A stretch of 5,903 bases of DNA from Desulfohalobiaceae bacterium (lineage in GTDB: Bacteria > Desulfobacterota > Desulfovibrionia > Desulfovibrionales > Desulfothermaceae), in contig JAIPER010000242.1 of NCBI GenBank assembly GCA_021737115.1, forward strand, positions 1-5,903, in the 5' to 3' direction. Of this stretch, positions 1-5,171 are shown piece by piece. The notes beneath the pieces are model-generated. The model ran no database searches. It had not been told where the DNA came from and saw only the letters and a program-made list of their open reading frames with translations. The first letter of the stretch is position 1; every line of letters begins with the position of its first letter. The position numbers were made by a program, and so were the translations under genes.

Positions 1-393
1 GAAGGTTATCCGGCTCAGATCCGGAAGGGGGTCCTCGGTTTTCCGGGAGAGGTCTGTTGGTGAAGAGGATTCGCTCAGAAAGGGCAGGACAGCCTTTAGC
101 TGCGGGTAATACAGGTAAGCAGCCGCCAGGAGGACCACCAGGAGCAGGGGCAAGAGCAGGAAAATCGGCTTCCGTTTACTGGCGGTTTCCGGAACGGGGA
201 GCCGGGGAGATTCCGGTCCAGAAGGTTCGGCGGCTGACCCGGGGTCGGCCGCAATTTGGGAATCGCCTTCAGTCGGAGGGGGATAGAGAAAGACAAACTT
301 GCAATGAGAGCAGCGGACTTTGCTTCCCCCGGGCTTGATGCGATGGTCCGCGAGTTTGTATTTTGTCCCGCACTGAGGACAGGAAATGATCAT
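1..393 (-). CDS. Zinc-ribbon (MJ0042-type) membrane protein, C-terminus outside window
   Basis: Partial gene: 131 codons are open from the ATG at 393 to the left edge. The protein opens MIISCPQCGTKYKL, and Cys5-x2-Cys8 and Cys28-x2-Cys31 form a four-cysteine zinc ribbon of the MJ0042/zinc_ribbon_4-5 kind. A Pro/Glu/Ser-rich linker (about residues 38-72) follows, then a basic patch (KRK, 73-75) and one hydrophobic segment (about 76-96), so the ribbon should face the cytoplasm with the remainder outside it. Proteins of this plan in deltaproteobacteria often end in a DUF3426 domain, which would lie beyond the window. Its function is unknown; the ribbon could bind nucleic acid or protein. AAGGAG at 405-410 lies 11 nt before the ATG; an in-frame GTG at 402 is too close to that site. 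It is the third gene of the argA-hpt set, 48 bp after hpt. The family call is firm and the role is not. Confidence 0.85.
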   Translation of the reverse strand, partial: MIISCPQCGTKYKLADHRIKPGGSKVRCSHCKFVFLYPPPTEGDSQIAADPGSAAEPSGPESPRLPVPETASKRKPIFLLLPLLLVVLLAAAYLYYPQLKAVLPFLSESSSPTDLSRKTEDPLPDLSRITF

Positions 394-404
394 GGTGGGC
401 ACTG

Positions 405-410
405 CTCCTT
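405..410 (-). promoter_or_regulatory. Ribosome binding site of the zinc-ribbon gene
   Basis: The minus strand reads AAAAGGAG here, 11 nt before the ATG at 393. The spacing is somewhat long, but the alternative in-frame GTG at 402-400 would leave only 2 nt, so this site supports the ATG start. Confidence 0.6.
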
Positions 411-441
411 TTAACTTTCAATCGCCACGTGTGTATCTGGA

Positions 442-966
442 TCATTCTACAAGTTCACAGATATTTGGCAAATTGCGATATTGTTCTGCAAAATCAAGGC
501 CATACCCAACGATGAACCCCCGGTCCAGTTCGAATCCATAGAAGTCGACGTTCAGTTGGATTTCACGCCTGGCAAGCTTTTGGACCAGGGTACAGATTTT
601 TACGCTTTTGGGTCTCCGGGTGGCCAGTACCCTGGCCAGGTAATTGACGGTTGTCCCGGTATCAACGATGTCTTCAACAATGAGCACGTGTTTGTCGGCG
701 ATTGGTATCTCCATGTCTTTGGAAAAAATTACTTTTTCCCCTCGAAAGGTCTCCTTGCCGTAACTGGCCAGGCGGACGAAATCGACTTCGAGATCGAAGC
801 GGAGGTTGCGGATGAGGTCCGAGAAAAAGACGACCGCTCCCTTGAGGACGCAGACGGCAACCACCGGTTCGGAGCAGTCCTGATAATGATGATTTATCTT
901 TGCAGCGAGTTGTGAGATGGTGGTTTGGATCTCTTCCCGGGAAAAGACTTCTCGCAATTCACTCAT
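442..966 (-). CDS. hpt: Hypoxanthine phosphoribosyltransferase
   Basis: A 174-residue type I phosphoribosyltransferase, close to the usual 175-180 for bacterial Hpt. It converts hypoxanthine (and usually guanine) plus PRPP to IMP (GMP) and pyrophosphate in cytoplasmic purine salvage. The PRPP-binding motif is VLIVEDIVDTGTT (94-106) with the acidic pair Glu98-Asp99. The LKGA loop is at 41-44, the flexible-loop SYG at 68-70, the purine-site lysine in VQK at about 130, and the C-terminal GFIVGYGLDFAEQYRNLP block, typical of Hpt rather than Gpt or Apt, begins near 150. The frame is open back to a TTG at 987, but the ATG at 966 has GAGGG (974-978) 7 nt upstream and gives the normal family N-terminus. 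It lies 25 bp after the argA-like gene and is probably cotranscribed with it. No catalytic residue looks missing. Confidence 0.96.
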   Translation of the reverse strand: MSELREVFSREEIQTTISQLAAKINHHYQDCSEPVVAVCVLKGAVVFFSDLIRNLRFDLEVDFVRLASYGKETFRGEKVIFSKDMEIPIADKHVLIVEDIVDTGTTVNYLARVLATRRPKSVKICTLVQKLARREIQLNVDFYGFELDRGFIVGYGLDFAEQYRNLPNICELVE

Positions 967-973
967 ATGTCCG

Positions 974-978
974 CCCTC
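974..978 (-). promoter_or_regulatory. Ribosome binding site selecting the hpt ATG
   Basis: The minus strand reads GAGGG, 7 nt before the ATG at 966. It decides between this start and the upstream in-frame TTG at 987, which would add seven residues not expected in the family. Confidence 0.7.
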
Positions 979-991
979 AGTTTCCAATTTT

Positions 992-1462
992 TTACAGGTG
1001 GTGAATCATGGCCACTTCATCGCAGCAGTCGGGGTACTTGGGGCAATGGAGACACTCGGCCCAGACCTTCTGGGGCAGATTTTCCTTTCCCACTTCCTCG
1101 AATCCGTTTTTTGCGAAAAAATTTATCTGGTAGGTGAGAGTAAACACTCTATATATCCCTAATGTCAAGGCTTCGCTCAAAGAAGTCTCCACAAGGCGCC
1201 GTCCCCAGCCTTGCCGCTCCAGGGAAGTGGCCACCACGAGTGACCTGATTTCTGCCAGATTTTTCCAGGTGATGCTCAGTGCGCAGCAGCCGAGGATGGC
1301 TTTTTCATTCGAGACGTCAAGCACAAAAAAATCCCTGAGATGGCTGTAGAGGTCGCTGTAAGAGCGGGGCAGCAGCAACCCCAGTTGGGAATTTTGCATC
1401 AACAATCCGTGGATGGCCGGTACATCCTGGATATTGGCCTTTCTCAGACAGATCGGACCCAC
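992..1462 (-). CDS. argA: GNAT acetyltransferase, probable short N-acetylglutamate synthase
   Basis: A 156-residue single-domain GNAT protein. It probably transfers acetyl from acetyl-CoA to L-glutamate, the first step of arginine synthesis, in the cytoplasm. Visible features are an N-terminal IRKA-like strand (LRKANIQDVPAIHGLL), the LLLPRS motif (about 30-34), GCCALSITWKNLAEIRSLVV (58-77), the acetyl-CoA pyrophosphate loop ERQGWGRR (82-89) and the motif B region YQINFFAKNGFEEV (111-124). The C-terminal KVWAEC-x2-CPKYPDCCDE block is, from memory, characteristic of short ArgA-type synthases in deltaproteobacteria. These lack the amino-acid-kinase domain of E. coli ArgA. The start is GTG, fixed by a perfect AGGAGG 5 nt upstream. 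It is the first gene of the leftward set, and a sigma-70 promoter lies just upstream. The neighbouring doublet Cys146-Cys147 is mildly odd. Another GNAT substrate remains possible. Confidence 0.82.
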   Translation of the reverse strand: MGPICLRKANIQDVPAIHGLLMQNSQLGLLLPRSYSDLYSHLRDFFVLDVSNEKAILGCCALSITWKNLAEIRSLVVATSLERQGWGRRLVETSLSEALTLGIYRVFTLTYQINFFAKNGFEEVGKENLPQKVWAECLHCPKYPDCCDEVAMIHHL

Positions 1463-1467
1463 AGTAA

Positions 1468-1473
1468 CCTCCT
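1468..1473 (-). promoter_or_regulatory. Consensus Shine-Dalgarno fixing a GTG start
   Basis: The minus strand reads AGGAGG, a full match to the anti-SD complement, 5 nt before the GTG at 1462. It fixes the non-ATG start of the argA-like gene and predicts strong translation. Confidence 0.85.
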
Positions 1474-1491
1474 GTCCGTTTGAATTTGGAT

Positions 1492-1520
1492 TTTATAGGG
1501 AAAAAGATTGAAAATGACAA
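1492..1520 (-). promoter_or_regulatory. Sigma-70 promoter of the leftward argA-hpt set
   Basis: On the minus strand, TTGTCA (1520-1515) and TATAAA (1497-1492) are separated by exactly 17 bp. Both hexamers match five of six consensus positions. Transcription would start near 1485, leaving a leader of about 22 nt that carries the AGGAGG site. It lies in the AT-rich gap, in the right place for the leftward operon. Confidence 0.75.
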
Positions 1521-1531
1521 ATAAAATCTTT
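1503..1531. promoter_or_regulatory. Candidate operator: 7-bp dyad across both divergent promoters
   Basis: AAAGATT (1503-1509) and AATCTTT (1525-1531) form a perfect inverted repeat with 15 bp between arms, centred at 1517. It covers the -35 element of the leftward promoter and the -35 of the candidate rightward promoter, so a bound dimer could block both. The arms are AT-rich in AT-rich DNA, so chance is a real alternative, and no known regulator site was recognised. Confidence 0.3.
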
Positions 1532-1536
1532 AAACT
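1508..1536 (+). promoter_or_regulatory. Candidate sigma-70 promoter of rpoH
   Basis: TTGAAA (1508-1513) and TAAACT (1531-1536) are separated by 17 bp; they match five and four consensus positions. Initiation would fall near 1543, giving a leader of about 55 nt that contains the hairpin at 1565-1584. It overlaps the leftward promoter almost completely, so the two would compete for polymerase. The weak -10 keeps confidence moderate. Confidence 0.45.
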
Positions 1537-1564
1537 TGAATTTATAGACGGGTTTGCTTAGTTT

Positions 1565-1584
1565 GTCCATGGGCAGCCCAGGAC
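1565..1584 (+). promoter_or_regulatory. Leader hairpin masking the SD-like bases of rpoH
   Basis: GUCC (1565-1568) pairs with GGAC (1581-1584) and UGGG (1570-1573) pairs with CCCA (1577-1580). The result is an 8-bp stem with a single bulged A at 1569 and a three-base loop. The only purine-rich SD-like bases before the rpoH ATG, AGGA at 1580-1583, are entirely within the 3' arm. No U-run follows on either strand, so it is not an intrinsic terminator. The role as a translation-limiting or temperature-sensing element is inference. Confidence 0.5.
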
Positions 1585-1597
1585 CGCGTATACTCAT

Positions 1598-2623
1598 ATG
1601 ACAGAGAAAAAAACAGAGAAAAAAATACCAAGTCAGGAAAATGCTTCCGGGGAAGTCTCAGAAGCAGTCGAAAGGGATGATCTCCCAGAAAAAGGAACCA
1701 CGGAACAGGACTCTGCTCCATCCCCGGAGAAACTCCTGCCCATTCCAAGCGTCAAAAGGGAGTTGTCTACCCAGGACGCCCTACAGCTTTATTTTCGGGA
1801 AATCAATAAATTTACCACCCTGAAACCCGAAGAAGAATTTGAACTGGCCAGACGAGTCCGGGAAGAGAACGATCAGGATGCGGCCTTCAGGCTTGTTTCT
1901 TCCCATCTGCGGCTGGTGGTCAAGATCGCCATGGAGTTTCAGCGCAGATGGATGAAAAATGTCCTGGAACTCATTCAGGAAGGCAATATCGGTTTGATGA
2001 AAGCCGTCCAGAAATTCGATCCGGAACGGGGGATCAAGTTTTCCTACTATGCCGCCTTCTGGATCAAGGCCTACATCCTCAAGTTTATCATGGACAACTG
2101 GCGCATGGTCAAGATCGGGACCACCCAGTCCCAGAGGAAACTCTTCTACAATTTGGGCAAGGAAAAAAAGAGGCTGGAAAATTTAGGCTATGATCCGGAT
2201 ATCGAAACCATTTCCAGAAATCTCGAGGTCAGCCAGGAAGAAGTCTCGGAAATGGCCATGCGCATGGGTCAGGCGGATCTGTCCCTGGACGCCCCTTTCG
2301 GGGAGGAGAGCTCGGCCACGAGGATGGATATGCTCCCGGCCCTGGAGGCCAGCCCTGAAGACCGATTGGCCCGGGCAGAGGTGGGGGATATTCTCCATTC
2401 CCAGTTAAAGACCATCCTCCCTGAACTGAACGAAAAAGAAAAGGATATCCTGCTTTCCAGGCTCATGACTTCTTCACCGGTCACCTTGCGGGAGATCGGC
2501 GCAAAATACGGGATCACCCGGGAACGGGTCAGACAAATTGAGAATCGGCTGCTGGAGAAACTCAAAGGGCAGCTGTCTTCTTCCATCTCCGATTTTTCTC
2601 AGGACTGGATAAGCGATGAGTGA
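1598..2623 (+). CDS. rpoH: Heat-shock-type RNA polymerase sigma factor (sigma-32 family)
   Basis: A 341-residue sigma-70-family factor that should direct RNA polymerase core to heat-shock-type promoters. Region 1.2 is at about 59-90 (DALQLYFREI). Region 2 spans about 93-170 and includes LIQEGNIGLMKAVQKFDPER (125-144) and an aromatic-rich SYYAAFWIKAYI segment. The RpoH box QRKLFYNLGKEKKRL (179-193) separates it from housekeeping RpoD. Region 3 follows, then region 4 with the helix-turn-helix VTLREIGAKYGITRERVRQI (295-314). The protein is longer than E. coli RpoH (284) because of a charged, Glu/Lys-rich, probably disordered N-terminal extension of about 55 residues. ATG at 1598 is the only in-frame start after the stop at 1559. 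AGGA (1580-1583) is a distant 14 nt away and lies in a hairpin, so initiation looks weak or regulated. The stop overlaps the next gene. Confidence 0.92.
   Translation: MTEKKTEKKIPSQENASGEVSEAVERDDLPEKGTTEQDSAPSPEKLLPIPSVKRELSTQDALQLYFREINKFTTLKPEEEFELARRVREENDQDAAFRLVSSHLRLVVKIAMEFQRRWMKNVLELIQEGNIGLMKAVQKFDPERGIKFSYYAAFWIKAYILKFIMDNWRMVKIGTTQSQRKLFYNLGKEKKRLENLGYDPDIETISRNLEVSQEEVSEMAMRMGQADLSLDAPFGEESSATRMDMLPALEASPEDRLARAEVGDILHSQLKTILPELNEKEKDILLSRLMTSSPVTLREIGAKYGITRERVRQIENRLLEKLKGQLSSSISDFSQDWISDE
1601..1625 (+). repeat. Two tandem 12-bp units with A7 tracts at the start of rpoH
   Basis: The unit ACAGAGAAAAAA occurs twice head to tail (1601-1612, 1613-1624) plus one further A. It encodes Thr-Glu-Lys-Lys twice, directly after the start Met. 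Each copy contributes a run of seven A (1607-1613 and 1619-1625). It could reflect a recent slippage duplication, or simply keep the start region unstructured. Confidence 0.8.
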
Positions 2624-3356
2624 TATTATACGGCAAATGCAACAAGAGGCCAAGGACCTGAGCAATCAGAAGCGCCCTTTGTTTTACGATCATTACCAGC
2701 AGGAGCTCCGATACTCCAAGGAGCTCTTTTTCGGCAACTCTCTTATCCTGCGCTGTCGGGAGGATGTCATCCCTTTTTTGAATGATGACTTCGGCCATGG
2801 CGTGGAGCACAGCAAAAAAGTGGCCATCGAATCCGGGGCCATTGTCCTGGGGGAGACCTCGGGCTGGGGACTGACTCAGGCACGTCATCTGTCTGTTCTG
2901 GCCCAGCTGGCCGGCCTGATGCATGACATCTGCCGGCTTCAAGGTGACCATGCCAGGCAGGGAGCCGAACTCAGCTACACCATTCTGGCCGACTATCCCC
3001 TCTCCTCTGCCGACCGGGAGATGATCGCCTTTGCCATTGCCAATCATGAGGCCTTCAAGACTGTCCAGAAATCTCCCGACCCCTCCACGGATACCCTTGG
3101 CGGGGCCTTGTATGACGCCGATAAGTTTCGATGGGGTCCGGATAATTTTGTGACCACCCTCTGGGAGATCTGTGATTACCTGGAATGGCCCCTGGAAAAA
3201 ATAAAGGCCCGTTTTCCCGCGGGACTGGGATTTGTCCGCTCCATATCCGATACCTTCAGGACCAGAATCGGCAGGATCTACGGTCCGGAATTCATTGATA
3301 TCGGTCTTGAGCTTGGAGGGTATATCTATCGCAGACTGGACCAGGAAAACAAATGA
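2616..3356 (+). CDS. HD-domain metal-dependent phosphohydrolase
   Basis: A 246-residue cytoplasmic protein with an HD-superfamily core. Candidate metal ligands are His61 and His65 in GHGVEH, the His103-Asp104 doublet in LMHDICR, His112 (DHARQGAELS), His144 in ANHEAF, and Asp167/Asp169 in YDADKF. Order and spacing fit HD phosphohydrolases; the natural substrate (nucleotide or other phosphoester) cannot be read from the sequence. About 55 N-terminal residues (Gln/Lys/Tyr-rich) precede the core. There is no membrane segment and no synthetase or GGDEF domain, so it is not a RelA/SpoT bifunctional enzyme. Its ATG lies inside the end of rpoH (shared ATGAGTGA, 2616-2623), which suggests translational coupling; AGGA at 2601-2604 is 11 nt upstream. 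The overlap hints at a link to the sigma factor, which is inference only. Confidence 0.85.
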   Translation: MSDIIRQMQQEAKDLSNQKRPLFYDHYQQELRYSKELFFGNSLILRCREDVIPFLNDDFGHGVEHSKKVAIESGAIVLGETSGWGLTQARHLSVLAQLAGLMHDICRLQGDHARQGAELSYTILADYPLSSADREMIAFAIANHEAFKTVQKSPDPSTDTLGGALYDADKFRWGPDNFVTTLWEICDYLEWPLEKIKARFPAGLGFVRSISDTFRTRIGRIYGPEFIDIGLELGGYIYRRLDQENK

Positions 3357-3434
3357 CCGGTTCTCCTGGGTCCAGCCTGACTCCAGGGAAAAGCGGAAAA
3401 CAGTAAACGTAATCGAACCAAAAAGCAGGCCGGG

Positions 3435-5168
3435 ATGAGACGACAGCATGAAAACGAGCAACAGACCGAGAAGGCTTTGGACCGGAACATGGCTCTACTT
3501 TTCTTTTGGGGGGGTCTGCTCTGCTTTCTGCTTATATTCCTGGGCTGCGCCTCTCCGCCCGCAGCCAACAACCTGGTCCAGGCAGAGGCCCCGGAAATGT
3601 CCCCCCGGGCAGAAGCAGCTTTTTTCTATTTGAAGTTCAGAGATTTCCTGCAAAAGGACCAGCCACAATCCGCCGGACAAGCCCTGGCCAAAGCCCTGGA
3701 AAGGGATCCCAGCCCGGAGCTCTACCTGGAACAGGCGACCCTGTATTGGCGGCTGGAGCAATATTCCAAGGTCGAAGCCGCTCTTCTGGCCGGGCTGGAA
3801 AAATTTCCGGCAAATCGTAGCCTGACTCTGACCTTGAGCCGGATGTATCAGGACAGAGGGCAAAAACAAAAGGCCCTGGAGATCCTGAACCAGTACATTG
3901 CCGACCATCCCCGGGATACAACCGGTCTGAGACACCTGGCCAGATTGTATCTCGACATGAAGGAGTATCGTAAAGCAAAAGCCGTCATCAAAAACATCCC
4001 TGAAGCAGACTGGACCGCGGACGAACATTACCTGCTGGCCCAAGTCTATTCCGCCCTGGATAAACGGGAGTTGACCATTGCGCACCTCAAAGAGGCCACC
4101 AGCTTAAAACCCACATTCGTCAAGGCCTGGGCTGAACTGGGCTATCAGCACGAACTGGCCAGGGATTATGTCGCAGCCGAGAAGGCCTATACCAGACTCC
4201 TGGAACTGGATGCCTCCAATAAGGAGATTTACCTCAGGCTCATCGAGTTGAACCTGAAGTTGAACAACCCGGAAAAAGGGTTCAAGCTCGTCCAGAAGGG
4301 ACCGGCTGAGCAGGATTTTTTGCTGCGGGCCCTGGCCCTGTTTCTGCAGAACGAATTTACTGACCAGGCCCTGCGATTTTTTGAGGTGTTTGATGAAAAA
4401 ATCCTGAAGTCCCCGCAGGGAAAATTCTATAAGGCCTTGACCCTCTCCAAAGGGGGAAAAGATCTGGACCAGGCCTTGCAGCTCCTGGATGAGATCGAAC
4501 CGGGTCAAAAAATGTATGCCCAGGTCCTGAGTCTGAAATCCAGGCTGTTTTGGGAACGGGGGGACCTGCAGCAGGCCGTTGCAACCGCGGGGCAGGGACA
4601 GGAGTTGTTTCCGGACCAGGAACGATTCTGGCTGCTTCAGAGTGAGATTCTGAAATCGCAGGGCCGGCCGGAACAGGCTTTGGCGGTTTTGCGGCAGGCT
4701 CAAAAAAGGTTTGAGAACAGTCTACGAGTCCATTTCCAGGCCGGGGTCCTGGAGTACGAACTCGGCCAGCGGCAAAAGGCCCTGGAGCTGATGGAGCGGG
4801 TTCTGGAGATCGACCCCGGACATGCTCCGGCCATGAATTTTATCGGGTATACCCTGGTCGAGACAGGACAGGACATGCAGCGGGCTTTTGAGCTGATCAG
4901 CGAGGCCCTGGATAAGGACCCGAACAATGGCTATTACCTGGATTCCCTGGCCTGGTACTATTACCAGCAAGAGGACTTCGAAAAGGCCTGGGAGGTTATC
5001 TCTTCAGCTTTGGCAGCCGCGGCCAAGGATCCGGTCATCTGGGAACACTATGCCGAGATCGCTAGAAAACTCGGAAAGACGGACGAAGCCAGACAAGGGT
5101 ATCGAAAGGCGCTCGAGCTGGGGGCTGAGAACAAAAAGCAATTGGAGCAAAAGCTCCTGGGGATGTGA
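3435..5168 (+). CDS. TPR-repeat outer-membrane lipoprotein, LbcA-like
   Basis: A 577-residue protein built almost wholly of tetratricopeptide repeats. A hydrophobic segment (20-37) ends in FLG-Cys38, a lipobox-like site; Ala39 at +2 predicts outer-membrane sorting. Helical pairs are visible from about 61 to 566. The clearest units are at 95-128, 129-162, 196-228, 229-262, 397-428, 430-463, 464-498 (AMNFIGYTLVETG), 499-532 and 533-566; 263-395 is more diverged. Size, lipidation and the adjoining LolB-like gene match Pseudomonas LbcA, the TPR lipoprotein that activates protease CtpA against cell-wall hydrolases; orthology is inferred. A general scaffold is the alternative. The start is uncertain: ATG 3435 has AGG 5 nt upstream but gives an unusually long, partly acidic n-region, while Met19 (3489) would leave no basic residue. 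It begins 78 bp after the HD gene, where I see no convincing promoter or terminator. Confidence 0.88.
   Translation: MRRQHENEQQTEKALDRNMALLFFWGGLLCFLLIFLGCASPPAANNLVQAEAPEMSPRAEAAFFYLKFRDFLQKDQPQSAGQALAKALERDPSPELYLEQATLYWRLEQYSKVEAALLAGLEKFPANRSLTLTLSRMYQDRGQKQKALEILNQYIADHPRDTTGLRHLARLYLDMKEYRKAKAVIKNIPEADWTADEHYLLAQVYSALDKRELTIAHLKEATSLKPTFVKAWAELGYQHELARDYVAAEKAYTRLLELDASNKEIYLRLIELNLKLNNPEKGFKLVQKGPAEQDFLLRALALFLQNEFTDQALRFFEVFDEKILKSPQGKFYKALTLSKGGKDLDQALQLLDEIEPGQKMYAQVLSLKSRLFWERGDLQQAVATAGQGQELFPDQERFWLLQSEILKSQGRPEQALAVLRQAQKRFENSLRVHFQAGVLEYELGQRQKALELMERVLEIDPGHAPAMNFIGYTLVETGQDMQRAFELISEALDKDPNNGYYLDSLAWYYYQQEDFEKAWEVISSALAAAAKDPVIWEHYAEIARKLGKTDEARQGYRKALELGAENKKQLEQKLLGM
5159..5163 (+). 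promoter_or_regulatory. Ribosome binding site favouring a TTG start
   Basis: GGGGA lies in the last codons of the TPR gene, 8 nt before the TTG at 5172. The in-frame ATG at 5184 has only a weak GGA about 4 nt ahead. The TTG start also adds Lys-Arg to the signal peptide n-region, as expected for a lipoprotein. Confidence 0.55.
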
Positions 5169-5171
5169 TTG

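Noticed and set aside
481..915. A 144-codon plus-strand open frame opposite hpt
   Set aside because: It is antisense to an unambiguous hypoxanthine phosphoribosyltransferase and has no family resemblance.
1535..1570. Possible sigma-32 autoregulatory promoter (CTTGAA at 1535 with CCAT at 1567)
   Set aside because: The boxes are about 24 bp or more apart, far from the usual 13-17, and only half of the -10 consensus is present.
3357..3434. Possible terminator or promoter between the HD and TPR genes
   Set aside because: Only a loose CCTGG/CCAGG inverted repeat is present, without a T-run, and no paired -35/-10 could be found.
2562..3461. A 299-codon open frame on the minus strand opposite the HD gene
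   Set aside because: It is antisense to a clear HD-family gene and its translation shows no recognisable domain; codon bias of the real gene keeps the opposite frame open.
3495..4703. Minus-strand open frames of about 196 and 199 codons within the TPR gene
   Set aside because: They are shadows of the repetitive TPR coding sequence; the translations are low-complexity mirrors without motifs.
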